From: F23-D06 sp045132055
Lineage (GTDB): Bacteria; Bacteroidota; Bacteroidia; Bacteroidales; WCHB1-69
DNA length: 64,000 bases
Assembly: GCA_045132055.1 (NCBI GenBank)
Contig: JBGURP010000033.1
Location: 1-64,000 of the forward strand
Direction: 5' to 3'
Positions within the stretch are counted from its first letter, which is position 1. Each line of letters opens with the position of its first letter. Made by a program: the position numbers and the translations under genes. The notes beneath the pieces were generated by a model. That model saw only the letters and a list, made by a program, of their open reading frames with translations. It was not told the origin of the DNA and did not search any database. Positions 26,301 through 34,005 of the stretch are shown in pieces.

Positions 26301-26553
26301 GATGTTCATCGACTGGATTCCGCAGTTGAAGAATGTCAGCTTCCAGGCCACCTGGGCGGGCTATTATACGGAGCCGCGCTACATTGTGGATCCGGAGCAC
26401 GGCTTGTTGGTCGGTATGCGCGGCCACGGCTTCATGCTGGGACAGTACTTGGCCAAGATCTATGTTGACAAGTACCTCGGCAAGGAGGCCCCGTCCTACA
26501 TGTCGCGCCTCGCCATCTCCGGCGACGGCCTCAGCGAGAATGCGTTCCAGTAG
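23323..26553 (+). CDS. Fused HcnABC/LhpBEF-like FAD-dependent dehydrogenase with ferredoxin domains
   Basis: The 1076-residue protein joins parts that are usually separate subunits. In order: a plant-type [2Fe-2S] domain (Cys60, 65, 68, 80); an FAD/NAD(P) disulfide-oxidoreductase-like domain starting at GAGPAG (121-126); a ferredoxin-like insert with C466-N-P-C469-x3-C473 and C494-x2-C497-x2-C500-x3-C504 that could bind two [4Fe-4S] clusters; a BFD-type [2Fe-2S] domain (C605, C607, C641, C646); and a C-terminal DAO/GlpA-like FAD domain beginning at GGGITG (709-714). The arrangement matches HcnA+HcnB+HcnC (cyanide synthase), hydroxyproline or D-amino-acid dehydrogenases and glycerol-3-phosphate dehydrogenases. 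The substrate is unknown, but it is likely a secondary amine, amino acid or polyol, with electrons relayed to a ferredoxin or quinone. It has its own promoter and stands alone. Confidence 0.85.
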   Translation: MYKIQHHPILDIPDGEIVSFEYKGQIVKAQKGYTIAAALHQAGFPIHSHSLTGRERSMDCGIGKCGACEMLVDGEVKRICITKVDGVKKVEEIAHNYLPESTSVKNEDGVKVYKTQVVIIGAGPAGLACREELNKLNIPNIVIDNNDRIGGQFTMQTHQFFFFEKEQKYGGMRGFDIAKTLAGDDHSGILLNSTVWDILEGKRVAVKNMEDNSIFFVDANYLVVATGAFPFMPTFENDDLPGVYTAAVVQKMMNLQHTLLGKRILTIGAGNIGYLTSYQAMQAGAQVVAIVEAMDHEGGFPVQANRVRRLGIPIITSHTLLKAIPNEDHTGVIGAVIAECKNFKPVPGTEQVIKDIDLINICTGLKPDNLILEKGKVTFGLNTYGVGDATRVGEGTCAVLRGKQAAMEIAQSMNVRFNYDDYLAVTKDYADSQQHPVRVLDKPNHPAGDRLNKPFVMADCLYGFACNPCSFACPQGAITKLATNTVPQIDYEKCIGCMKCVNHCPGLALFGYNIPKNWLFLPFEYDAEENAEVYLVNDNGENIGEGVIEKITKGENKTNVARVKALTIEGEALMDVTGFVLKERYPKPLNWQKVENKEEDPAYVCHCDDVKIETILAAVKGKKIISVDELKHITRIGMGPCRGKRCIPRVKLLLAGHGVEVVGDATPRGPLSSQLNIGELCPSDEPAEFVTNVNGKPTRKVECDVFVAGGGITGSGLFRYFAEAGKKVVLCNAERGSSWRCIGGGRPSFSVPEIADIAEHNRVIFEEIQKVTNINYKPTRYVGFAHDEANYKALERSLEWSDGYMVDKKDFLKEVSPYFNPNLNTYQAACITNACWQATPGPTINYIRNIAIEHGGVLLEDTKLVEVQKTAKGFMALVFTHDKEYVEYHCEHFVNSLGPSANKFAEQLGMYLGLYPIKHQAFITHRLPMLGKDGDSLDMLIDRRKYKGFSAVYGQQFAETGQIIGCASPATEQLQAGKELKYNTQDFLQVCAEMFIDWIPQLKNVSFQATWAGYYTEPRYIVDPEHGLLVGMRGHGFMLGQYLAKIYVDKYLGKEAPSYMSRLAISGDGLSENAFQ

Positions 26554-26565
26554 GCAATATTTTAT

Positions 26566-26573
26566 TATTTTTG
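26566..26573 (+). promoter_or_regulatory. -7 promoter box for the PpiC/SurA-like pair
   Basis: TATTTTTG followed by CACCCC fits TAnnTTTG and lies 46 nt before the ATG at 26620, just after the preceding stop codon. Confidence 0.6.
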
Positions 26574-26619
26574 CACCCCATTTTTAAAGAATAATTGTAC
26601 AGAAGCTATTTATAAGAAA

Positions 26620-28365
26620 ATGAAACGATTAGCATTATCCATGGTTGCCGTTCTGGCGATTGGAAACTTGTTTGCACAAAACAATAACGACATTCTCGTC
26701 AAAATCGGGAAGGAAAGTGTCACTAAAAGTACATTTGTCAACGCTTACAATAAAAACAATGACCTGTCTGCCGCTTCCGAGAAGGATTTGCGGGAGTATT
26801 TGGATTTGTTCATCAATTATCGAATGAAAGTGCAGGAGGCTCAATCTTTGAAAATGGACACCTCTGCGGCTTTTGTTCGTGAATTGGCATCCTATGAAAA
26901 CCAGTCGGCACAACAGTATCTGATTGATACAGAGGTGAGTGAACAGTTATTGGACGAGGCTTTCGAACGTGCCAAAAGCCAGGTTCGGGCTTCCCATATC
27001 TTGGTGATGTGCAGCACTTCGGCAACTCCGAAGGATACATTGGCAGCTTATCATAAGATTATGCAAATTCGTGACAAGATCATGAAGGGCATGGACTTCA
27101 ACGAAGCTGCTGTGCTGTATTCGGAGGACAAGTCCGCGCGTGACTACATGAACCCGCAGAGCGGCCGTATGCAGCGCGGTAATCGCGGTGAGCTGGGCTT
27201 CTTCTCCGTGCTGGAGATGATTTACCCGTTCGAGTCAGCTGCTTACAATACGCCGGTGGGACAGGTCTCCATGCCGGTACGTTCCCAATACGGATACCAT
27301 CTGGTGTACGTTCAGGAGAAGGTGCCAGCCATGTCGCATATTTACCTTTCCCAGATTTTCATAGCCGACACGCAGGCGTTGACTGGTGTCAGCAATCCCA
27401 AAGTCATGGACAAGGTTCGCGAGGTCTCTCGCCGCCTCAATGACGGCTCTTCCTCTTTTGCGGAAGTGGCTCAGGAGTTCTCCGAGGATATGGCCACCAA
27501 AGATATTGGCGGCGTCATGACGCCGTTCCAACCGAGCAGACGCCCCGGCAACTATGTGTCTGCAGCCATCCACTTGCAGCCCGGCGAAGTTTCCGAGCCG
27601 GTGCCCACTTCCATGGGTTGGCATTTCCTCAGACTGGATTCCATCCTTTATGTTAACATGAATGAAGAGGGCCGCTATATTCTTAAAAACCGCCTGACTC
27701 GTGACCCCAGATCACGCAAGAGCCAGAGTTCTTTTATCGCCAAACTGAAAAGAGAATACAACTATGAGGAAAGCGGTAAGAAAGCAGCCATGAAGTTCTT
27801 CAATAAGAATCTCACCGAAAACTATTTCTCAACTACCAAGGAGGAAGCTGTAACGCTGCCTGGTATCGAAAAGTTGCGTCCAATGTGTACATTTGCTGAT
27901 ACCCAGTTGACAGCAGAGCAATTTGCACAGTTCCTTAACCGATTCAAAGGCATGCCCTTGAATGGCACTCTCGCTGATGTGCTTGAGAAAGTCTTCCCGA
28001 CATTTGTTTCAGAAAACATGATGGCTTACGAAAAAGCCCATCTGAAAAACAAATATCCTGAATTCAGAGATTTAGTGGAAGAGTTCCATGACGGCATGTT
28101 GCTGTATGAAATCAATTCCCAAAAGGTTTGGAATGCGGCAGTAGAGGATACCAGTGCTTTGGAGAATTTCTATGAGACCATCAAAACCGACTATCCCACA
28201 GTGGATTCTCTTGGCCAACCCACTTTCAAACCGCTGGAAGAGGTCCGTGCCTCCGTTATCAACAAGTATCAGGATTACCTTGAAAGCCAGTGGCTGAAGG
28301 AGTTGCGTGAGAAATATCCGGTGACTGTGGATGAAAAGGTTTTCCGCTCTATCTTGAAAAAATAA
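26620..28365 (+). CDS. Periplasmic peptidylprolyl isomerase with two parvulin domains (SurA-like)
   Basis: The 581-residue protein has a signal peptide (MKRLALSMVAVLAIGNLFAQ), a helical N-terminal chaperone region (VLVKIGKESVTK and following) and two parvulin/PpiC-like modules. The first starts at RASHILVMCST (about 125) and ends with SQYGYHLVYVQEK; the second starts at SHIYLSQIFIAD (about 240) and ends with TSMGWHFLRLDSI. The C-terminal 200 residues are helical without a known domain. It probably folds outer-membrane proteins in the periplasm. A second SurA-N-like protein starts 1 nt after the stop. Confidence 0.85.
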   Translation: MKRLALSMVAVLAIGNLFAQNNNDILVKIGKESVTKSTFVNAYNKNNDLSAASEKDLREYLDLFINYRMKVQEAQSLKMDTSAAFVRELASYENQSAQQYLIDTEVSEQLLDEAFERAKSQVRASHILVMCSTSATPKDTLAAYHKIMQIRDKIMKGMDFNEAAVLYSEDKSARDYMNPQSGRMQRGNRGELGFFSVLEMIYPFESAAYNTPVGQVSMPVRSQYGYHLVYVQEKVPAMSHIYLSQIFIADTQALTGVSNPKVMDKVREVSRRLNDGSSSFAEVAQEFSEDMATKDIGGVMTPFQPSRRPGNYVSAAIHLQPGEVSEPVPTSMGWHFLRLDSILYVNMNEEGRYILKNRLTRDPRSRKSQSSFIAKLKREYNYEESGKKAAMKFFNKNLTENYFSTTKEEAVTLPGIEKLRPMCTFADTQLTAEQFAQFLNRFKGMPLNGTLADVLEKVFPTFVSENMMAYEKAHLKNKYPEFRDLVEEFHDGMLLYEINSQKVWNAAVEDTSALENFYETIKTDYPTVDSLGQPTFKPLEEVRASVINKYQDYLESQWLKELREKYPVTVDEKVFRSILKK

Positions 28366-28366
28366 A

Positions 28367-29197
28367 GTGAAACGAATCGTCATCTTGTTTCTTGCCATCT
28401 TATGCCTCGCCTCCTGCCAACGGAAGCGTGACAAGGTGGTGGCGCAGGTCTATAACCATAAACTCTACCTCTCGGAGGTGGAAAGTGGCTTGCCGTCGGG
28501 CTTATCGCCGGAAGACAGTGTGGCCATGGTGAAAGATTACATCGACAGCTGGGTGAAGGAACGTCTGATTCTCCACGAGGCTGAGCATCAACTCTCTGTC
28601 CGGGAGAAAAACTTCGACAAACAGCTTGAAAACTACCGTCGGAGTCTGCTCATCAATGCGTATTATGACAAACTGGTGTCCGATACGAACATGTTTGGCA
28701 TCACGGATCAGGATGTGGAGGCTTTCACGCGCGCCTTTGACGGACGTTATGCCGTGAACAAGGAAATTGTCAAAGTGAACTACGTGAAACTGTCGGCCAA
28801 TTCCAAGTTGGGCACGCCGGTCAAGGAGATTCTTTTCAATGAGAACAGACGACAAGAGGAGAAGGAACAGCTGATGCGACTTTTCGGTGATTCGGTCGAG
28901 TATATGCTCGATGACAATGCGTGGCTCTATCTGGAGGATGTTCGTGCTGAGGTTCCATTCGATTTGAAAACGGGCAATCTGAAGACACAACATCAGTATG
29001 TAGATAAGACAATTGATGGAAGTCGCTATCTGTTGGTGGTATTGGATTACAAGAACCAGCGGGCTGCCAGTGAGACGGAGGAGGAACGTGCTGCCGTCCG
29101 CATGATGCTGTTGAACCAGCGCAAGCAGCAGTACATAGAGAATTATATCAACGAACTCTATAAAAAGGCGTTGAAAGAAGGGGCTGTGACTCGATAG
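28367..29197 (+). CDS. SurA N-domain-like lipoprotein
   Basis: The 276-residue protein starts with GTG at 28367, one base after the previous stop; no closer ATG preserves the signal sequence. A lipobox LASC (Cys near 17) suggests a lipoprotein. The remainder is mainly charged helices like the SurA/PpiC N-terminal chaperone domain (VVAQVYNHKLYLSEVESGL), but no parvulin domain is recognisable. Tight coupling to the two-parvulin protein implies that they work together in outer-membrane protein biogenesis, which is inference from context. Confidence 0.72.
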   Translation: MKRIVILFLAILCLASCQRKRDKVVAQVYNHKLYLSEVESGLPSGLSPEDSVAMVKDYIDSWVKERLILHEAEHQLSVREKNFDKQLENYRRSLLINAYYDKLVSDTNMFGITDQDVEAFTRAFDGRYAVNKEIVKVNYVKLSANSKLGTPVKEILFNENRRQEEKEQLMRLFGDSVEYMLDDNAWLYLEDVRAEVPFDLKTGNLKTQHQYVDKTIDGSRYLLVVLDYKNQRAASETEEERAAVRMMLLNQRKQQYIENYINELYKKALKEGAVTR

Positions 29198-29203
29198 CCT
29201 ACT

Positions 29204-30226
29204 TTATTGCCGCATAGCGGTTTTATTCCGTATCAACAGGTAAATGAAATAAGGTGCGCCAGCTAGGGCGGTGATGCTGCCCACGGGAAGCTCGGAGGGT
29301 GCAGCTATGGTGCGTGCCAGCGTGTCGGCGACCAGCAAAAAGAACGCTCCGAAAAAGATGGAGTAGGTGAAGAGATGCCGGTTTTTGCTGCCAAAGAGCA
29401 ATCTCACTATGTTGGGAATGATAAGCCCGATGAATCCAATCACGCCACAAAACGATACCACAACGCCAATCAGGATGGAGGATGCGATGAGCACGATGTA
29501 GGTGGTGCGTTGCGTATTTACCCCGATGCTTTGTGCCGACTCCATACCCATCTGCATGATATCCAAGTCTTTGGAATAATGAAACAAGACGATTAATCCG
29601 ATCACCATGACAGGGAAAAGCCAGGCGATTTCCAGCCAGGAAACGGTGGCCAGACTGCCCATGGTCCAGAAGTAAATTTTGTGCATGGATTGTTGGTTGA
29701 CGACAATCAGCAGGGTGATGACGGAGGAGATGAAGAAGTTGAGGGCAATGCCGGTGAGCAGGAGTGTTTGGGTGTTGTGCTGGTTGGAGATCCGTCCGAT
29801 GCCCATGATGAAGACGAGGGTCAGCAGGGCGGTGGCCAGGGCGGGGATGGTGATGCCGAACACGGAGATGTCCCAGCCGAGGATGATGGCCACGGCGGCG
29901 CCGAGCGAGGCGCCCGATGAGATGCCCAGAATGTAGGGATCGCAAATGGGATTGCGGAAGATGCTCTGGAACACGCAGCCGCACACGGCGAGCGAGGCGC
30001 CAGCCAGCAGGCTCATCACGATACGCGGCAGGCGCAACTGCCAGATGGCCATGTCATAGTAGGCGGGCACGATGATGCCGCCAGAGATGCCTATCCGGTG
30101 CAGAAAACTGCCCCACACTGAGTCCAAAGGGATGTCAATGGCCCCGATGAAAATGGCTCCCAGGGCGGAAATCAGCAGCAGCACGCTGAAGAGTATAGGC
30201 AGGAATATGTGTTTACGCTCTCTCAT
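29204..30226 (-). CDS. FecCD/BtuC-family ABC transporter permease
   Basis: The 340-residue membrane protein has about ten hydrophobic segments and family motifs: LRLPRIVMSLLAGASLAVCGCVFQSIFRNPICDP region, ILGISSGASLGA, and near the C-terminus GFIGLIIPNIVRLLFG (the coupling helix that contacts the ATPase) and ELPVGSITALAGAPYFIYLL. It imports iron-siderophore, haem or cobalamin with a partner ATPase and binding protein. Neither partner is beside it, which is unusual; they may lie elsewhere or the genes may have been rearranged. It converges with the SurA-like gene (6-nt gap) and has its own -7 box at 30238-30245. Confidence 0.88.
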   Translation of the reverse strand: MRERKHIFLPILFSVLLLISALGAIFIGAIDIPLDSVWGSFLHRIGISGGIIVPAYYDMAIWQLRLPRIVMSLLAGASLAVCGCVFQSIFRNPICDPYILGISSGASLGAAVAIILGWDISVFGITIPALATALLTLVFIMGIGRISNQHNTQTLLLTGIALNFFISSVITLLIVVNQQSMHKIYFWTMGSLATVSWLEIAWLFPVMVIGLIVLFHYSKDLDIMQMGMESAQSIGVNTQRTTYIVLIASSILIGVVVSFCGVIGFIGLIIPNIVRLLFGSKNRHLFTYSIFFGAFFLLVADTLARTIAAPSELPVGSITALAGAPYFIYLLIRNKTAMRQ

Positions 30227-30237
30227 TTTTACGGCTG

Positions 30238-30245
30238 CAAAAATA
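30238..30245 (-). promoter_or_regulatory. -7 promoter box for the FecCD permease gene
   Basis: On the minus strand, 30245 to 30238 reads TATTTTTG then CAGCC, 12 nt before the ATG at 30226, giving a very short leader. It is divergent from the Nfu promoter. Confidence 0.6.
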
Positions 30246-30277
30246 GTAAAAAGAAAGCGGCCGACAAAATATGAGCA

Positions 30278-30309
30278 TTGTATATGAGTAAATATTTTTT
30301 GTACCTTTG
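30278..30309 (+). promoter_or_regulatory. Promoter of the Nfu-type gene
   Basis: TACCTTTG (30302-30309) matches the -7 consensus exactly and TTG at 30278-30280 lies 21 nt upstream. The ATG at 30335 is 25 nt downstream. This excludes the longer frame starting at 30278, which overlaps the promoter. Confidence 0.7.
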
Positions 30310-30334
30310 CAGCCGAATCCTAAATGACGAAAGT

Positions 30335-30583
30335 ATGGAAAACCCTACCCTTGAACAAAAAGTGAAATCCATCATTGAGCAAATACGCCCTTACCTGCAG
30401 CAAGACGGTGGCGATGTTGAATTTGTGGAACTTACCGCTGACAACGTGGTGAAGGTGAAGCTTCAGGGCGCCTGCGGCACCTGCCCACACGCCAAGATGA
30501 CACTCAAGAACGGGGTAGAGCAGACCATCAAGCACTACCTCCCCGAAATCGACCACGTGGAGGACATCGTCCTGGGATTCTAA
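30335..30583 (+). CDS. NifU C-terminal (Nfu) domain iron-sulfur carrier protein
   Basis: The 82-residue protein consists only of a NifU C-terminal domain: IRPYLQQDGGDVEFV, followed by LQGACGTCPHAKMTLKNGVE with the cluster-ligating Cys47 and Cys50. Such stand-alone Nfu proteins carry [4Fe-4S] clusters to apoproteins in the cytoplasm. Length is typical of Bacteroidetes homologues. The gene is monocistronic, with a repeat array directly downstream. Confidence 0.9.
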   Translation: MENPTLEQKVKSIIEQIRPYLQQDGGDVEFVELTADNVVKVKLQGACGTCPHAKMTLKNGVEQTIKHYLPEIDHVEDIVLGF

Positions 30584-30633
30584 CGTAAAGCAAAGGGTGT
30601 CGATCATCTTGATGAAAGACATTCCTTGAGCAC

Positions 30634-30807
30634 CCTCGAAGAGGCAAAACGCACGAAGTTGAATTTGAAGGGATATATTCATTAAGCAGTCTCGAAGAGA
30701 CAAAACGCACGAAGTGCAATTAACCCCGCACAAGCGACGAAGTCGCGCAGTGTGGGGGTGAAAAAGGAGAATCAGACGATCCCGCACAAGCGAAGTGCAG
30801 TGTGGGG
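30634..30807. repeat. Array of GNA-loop mini-hairpins between nfu and ychF
   Basis: Mini-hairpins with a GAA loop closed by C-G occur repeatedly: CCTC-GAA-GAGG (30634-30644), TCTC-GAA-GAGA (30690-30700), GCAC-GAA-GTGC (30707-30717) and GCGAC-GAA-GTCGC (30734-30746). The last is enclosed by CCCCGCAC...GTGTGGGG arms (30724-30757), and a shorter CCCGCAC...GTGTGGGG copy follows (30781-30807). The CCCCGCAC/TGTGGGG arms are the same as in the repeats flanking the transposase at 41400. This 262-nt gap contains no gene. Confidence 0.75.
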
Positions 30808-30845
30808 CATCAAACAACAAACGACTAAACCAAACACTAAGCAAT

Positions 30846-31943
30846 ATGGGCCTAAAATGCGGCATAGTAGGACTGACCAACTCTGGTAAAACCACAATGT
30901 TCAACTGCATATCGAACACGAAGGCGGCAGTGACAGAGTTTGCGTACAGCACAAACAAATCCAACATCGGCGTTTGTGCCGTGCCGGATGAGCGTCTCGC
31001 CAATATCAACACTTTCATCCAAGCAGATAAGCTGGTATATGCCAATTTGGATCTGGTGGACATTCCGGGTTTGGCCAAGGGCGCAAGCCAAGGCGAGGGT
31101 ATCGGCAATAGCTTCCTCGCGGATGTGCGCCTGTGCGACGCCCTGATTCACGTGCTGCGCTGCTTCGACAACCCGGCCCTCCCGCACGTGGAAGGCTCCG
31201 TGGACCCTGTGCGCGACATCGAGATTGTGGACTTTGAGTTGCAGTGCAAGGACTTGGAGCAGGTTGACCGTAAAATCTCCAAGGTGGAGAAGGCCGCCAA
31301 AATCGGCGACAAGAACGCCAAACACGATTATGAAGTCTTGAAGAAATACAAGGAGCACCTGGAGAAGTTCCAGAATGTACGCACGCTGGAGGTTACCCCC
31401 GACGAGCATGCGGTAGTGGCCGACATGATGCTGCTGACGGAAAAGCCGGTGCTGTTTGTGTGCAATGTGAACGATGACGATGCTGTCAGCGGAAACGCTT
31501 ATTCCGAGGCAGTTAAGAAATATGTGGAAGAAAATGGTGGCGAGATGCTGGTGATAGCGGCCAAGATCGAGTCTGAAATCGCCGAGCTGGAGAGCGAAGA
31601 TGACCGCAAGGTCTTCCTGGAAGATGTGGGACTGACCGAGCCTGGCGTGAACAAGGTGATTCGCGCGGCCTACAAGATGCTGGATCTCATCTCATTCTTC
31701 ACCGTAGGTGGCAAGGAAAACCGTGCGTGGACCATCAAGCGCGGTATGCTCGCGCCGCAGGCTGCTGGCGTCATCCACAGCGACTTGGAACGTGGTTTCA
31801 TCCGTGCCGAAGTCATCAAATACAACGACTTGGTGCAGCTTGGCTCCGAGCTCAAATGCAAGGAGGCTGGCAAACTGGCCGTGGAAGGGAAAAACTACGA
31901 GGTGCAGGACGGCGACATTCTGCACATACGATTCAATGTTTAG
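30846..31943 (+). CDS. ychF: Redox-regulated ATPase YchF (Obg-like)
   Basis: The 365-residue protein is a translation-factor-class P-loop protein with ATPase rather than GTPase preference. The P-loop is GLTNSGKTT (9-17; usual YchF has GLPNVGKST), G3 is DIPG in LVDIPGLAKGASQGEGIGN, and the C-terminal TGS-like domain ends AGKLAVEGKNYEVQDGDILHIRFNV. The ATG at 30846 is used; an upstream in-frame extension would run into the hairpin repeats. It binds ribosomes and is linked to stress responses. A hairpin-forming repeat follows the stop. Confidence 0.93.
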   Translation: MGLKCGIVGLTNSGKTTMFNCISNTKAAVTEFAYSTNKSNIGVCAVPDERLANINTFIQADKLVYANLDLVDIPGLAKGASQGEGIGNSFLADVRLCDALIHVLRCFDNPALPHVEGSVDPVRDIEIVDFELQCKDLEQVDRKISKVEKAAKIGDKNAKHDYEVLKKYKEHLEKFQNVRTLEVTPDEHAVVADMMLLTEKPVLFVCNVNDDDAVSGNAYSEAVKKYVEENGGEMLVIAAKIESEIAELESEDDRKVFLEDVGLTEPGVNKVIRAAYKMLDLISFFTVGGKENRAWTIKRGMLAPQAAGVIHSDLERGFIRAEVIKYNDLVQLGSELKCKEAGKLAVEGKNYEVQDGDILHIRFNV

Positions 31944-31945
31944 AG

Positions 31946-32010
31946 TTTAGAGTTTAAAGTTTAGAGAGTTAAAAAAACTCTAAACTCTAATCTATAAACT
32001 CTTAACTCTA
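31946..32010. repeat. TTTAGAG/CTCTAAA heptamer inverted repeat after ychF
   Basis: GTTTAGAG (31959-31966) pairs with CTCTAAAC (31978-31985) across an A-rich loop; flanking TTTAGAG and CTCTAA units extend both sides. It could end ychF transcription before the tRNA gene. It is the same repeat style as the other heptamer tracts. Confidence 0.55.
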
Positions 32011-32012
32011 AT

Positions 32013-32088
32013 GCGGTAATAGCTCAGTTGGTAGAGCGGCGGCTTCCCAAGCCGCAGGTCGCGGGTTCGAGCCCCGTTTACCGCTCCA
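32013..32088 (+). tRNA. tRNA-Gly (anticodon CCC)
   Basis: The cloverleaf is complete: acceptor GCGGTAA (32013-32019) pairs with TTACCGC (32078-32084), the D arm includes AGCTCAGTTGGTAGAGC, the anticodon stem GCGGC/GCCGC encloses loop TTCCCAA with anticodon CCC at 32046-32048, and the T arm is GCGGGTTCGAGCCCCGT. Discriminator T is at 32085 and CCA (32086-32088) is encoded. It reads GGG glycine codons. Confidence 0.97.
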
Positions 32089-32140
32089 AGAAATGTAGCA
32101 ATAAGGGCACCTTGCTCTTATAATGGATAAAATTTTTATT

Positions 32141-33874
32141 ATGGACAAAACGATTCAAGACAAAGTCAACCTTTGGCTTTCCAATGATTATGATGTAGAA
32201 ACAAGAAACGAGGTGCTCCGTTTGCAAAAGGAGGACCCCAAAGGCCTGTCGGACGCTTTTTACCGCGACCTGGAATTCGGTACGGGCGGTTTGCGCGGTG
32301 TCATGGGCGTTGGAACCAATAGGATGAACAAATATACGGTGGGTGCTGCAACGCAGGGACTTGCCAATTATCTGCTGAAATGCTTCAAGAAAGAGCCCGT
32401 CAAGGTGGTGATTTCTTTCGATTCGCGTCTGCATAGCGCCGAATTTGCCAAAATTTCTGCCGAGATTCTTTCAGCTAACAATATCAAAGTCTTCCTTTTC
32501 GAGGAACTGCGCCCCACGCCGGTGCTCTCGTTTGCTGTGCGCCATCTCCAGTGCCATGCAGGTATCATGATCACCGCATCGCACAATCCCATGGAGTACA
32601 ATGGCTACAAGGTGTATTGGCAGGATGGTGGTCAGCTGGTGCCCCCGCACGATGTCAATGTCATCAAGGAGGTGAACAAAATCACGTCTGTGAAACAGGT
32701 GAATTGGACGGCCAACCCAGAATTGATTGAGATGGTGGGCGAGCAGGTTGATAAAGCCTATTTCGATTTGGTGAAACCGCTGTCGCTGCATCCCGAATCC
32801 ATCAAGAAAGCCAAGAAATTGAAGATTGTCTATACACCGTTGCACGGAACCGGCATTACCATGGTGCCCAAGGCACTCGAGATGTACGGCTTCAAGGATG
32901 TTGTTCTGGTGGATGAACAATCCGTGCCCGATGGCAACTTCCCGACGGTGAAATCGCCCAATCCGGAGGAGAAATCCGCATTGGAGTTGGCGTTGAAAAA
33001 AGCCGATGAGGTCAATGCAGACCTGATTCTGGCCACTGACCCCGACGCCGACCGCGTGGGTATCGCAGTGCGCAACGCCGAAGGCAAGATGCAACTGCTC
33101 AACGGCAACCAGACTGGCACACTGTTGTTCCATTATGTGCTCTCACAGAGCCAGAAAACGGGTAAACTTGCAGATAATCCGTTTGCTGTCAAGACTATCG
33201 TGACCACCGACCTTATCCGCCGTGTGGCGCTGGACTACAACGTGGAGTGCTTCGATGTGCTCACCGGATTTAAATACATTGCGGAGGCTATCCGTGCCAA
33301 CGAGGGCAAAAAGCAGTTCATTGTGGGTGGCGAAGAGAGCTACGGCTACCTGATCGGCGACTTTGTGCGTGACAAGGATGCCATCTCCGCTTGCTGTCTC
33401 ATCGCCGAAATGGCGGCTCATTACATGGTTACCAATAGTCCCAATCATAAACTGCTCACCGATGTGCTCAATGACATCTATTGCAGCTATGGCTACTTCA
33501 AGGAGTCACTGCTCTCTCTGACTGAAAAAGGTCAGGAAGGTGTAGCCAAGATCAAGGCCATGATGGACAATTACCGTCAGAACCCGCCCAAGACTTTAGG
33601 TGGCCAACCGGTAGTGATGATGAAAGACTACAGCGCCAGCCGCTCCTACGACTTGGTAAGCGGTACCAATGAGCTGATTAACTTGCCCACTTCCAATGTA
33701 TTGCAATTCTTCACCGCCGATGGTAGTAAGATTACGGTCCGCCCGTCCGGCACTGAACCTAAGATCAAATTCTATTTCAGTGTGGTAGAAACAGTAGAGA
33801 AGAAGAAAGAGGTTGCTGAGATATCAGCCCGACTCGATCAGCGAATTGAGGCATTGAAAAAGGATTTACAATAA
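32141..33874 (+). CDS. Phosphoglucomutase/phosphomannomutase family protein (phospho-sugar mutase)
   Basis: The protein has 577 residues from ATG 32141; an ATG six codons upstream at 32123 is equally possible, and the later one is chosen because it follows an A/T-rich leader typical of the genome. The alpha-D-phosphohexomutase layout is clear: N-terminal FGTGGLRGVMGVGTNRMN, the phosphoserine loop TASHNP (Ser147), the metal-binding loop ATDPDADRVGIA, the sugar-binding loop GGEESYGYLIGD and the phosphate-binding loop VRPSGTEPKIKFY. It interconverts hexose 1- and 6-phosphates in the cytoplasm. The length fits the Bacteroidetes PGM type. It follows the tRNA gene by about 50 nt. Confidence 0.92.
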   Translation: MDKTIQDKVNLWLSNDYDVETRNEVLRLQKEDPKGLSDAFYRDLEFGTGGLRGVMGVGTNRMNKYTVGAATQGLANYLLKCFKKEPVKVVISFDSRLHSAEFAKISAEILSANNIKVFLFEELRPTPVLSFAVRHLQCHAGIMITASHNPMEYNGYKVYWQDGGQLVPPHDVNVIKEVNKITSVKQVNWTANPELIEMVGEQVDKAYFDLVKPLSLHPESIKKAKKLKIVYTPLHGTGITMVPKALEMYGFKDVVLVDEQSVPDGNFPTVKSPNPEEKSALELALKKADEVNADLILATDPDADRVGIAVRNAEGKMQLLNGNQTGTLLFHYVLSQSQKTGKLADNPFAVKTIVTTDLIRRVALDYNVECFDVLTGFKYIAEAIRANEGKKQFIVGGEESYGYLIGDFVRDKDAISACCLIAEMAAHYMVTNSPNHKLLTDVLNDIYCSYGYFKESLLSLTEKGQEGVAKIKAMMDNYRQNPPKTLGGQPVVMMKDYSASRSYDLVSGTNELINLPTSNVLQFFTADGSKITVRPSGTEPKIKFYFSVVETVEKKKEVAEISARLDQRIEALKKDLQ

Positions 33875-33890
33875 GGAATATAATCCAGAT

Positions 33891-34005
33891 TAACTACCCC
33901 GCCCTTCGGGCACCCCTTCTGGATTCAGAAGGGGAATTATTGTTTTTCCCATTTACCCCTTTTATCTCCTTTACCTCATTTACCCCTTGTACCTCCTGCT
34001 CCCTT
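33891..34005. repeat. Composite intergenic element, inverted copy of 7944-8096
   Basis: ACTACCCC is followed by GCCC-TTC-GGGC (33901-33911), CCCCTTCT/AGAAGGGG (33913-33920, 33927-33934) and a tract of ACCCCTTTA/ACCTCATTT-like units (about 33949-34005). Read on the minus strand, this is the same order as at 7944-8096. The mini-hairpin stem differs at both arms (GCCC/GGGC against GGCC/GGCC), so base pairing is kept. It lies between convergent genes and could serve as a bidirectional terminator. Confidence 0.7.

Noticed and set aside
23629..26427. A 932-codon open frame antisense to the fused oxidoreductase gene
   Set aside because: It mirrors the codon structure of the sense gene, shows His- and Leu-rich low-complexity protein with no domain, and the sense protein is clearly real.
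29204..30226. Search for partner genes of the FecCD permease
   Set aside because: No ATPase or substrate-binding protein is near; the gene is recorded as an orphan permease and its substrate is left open.
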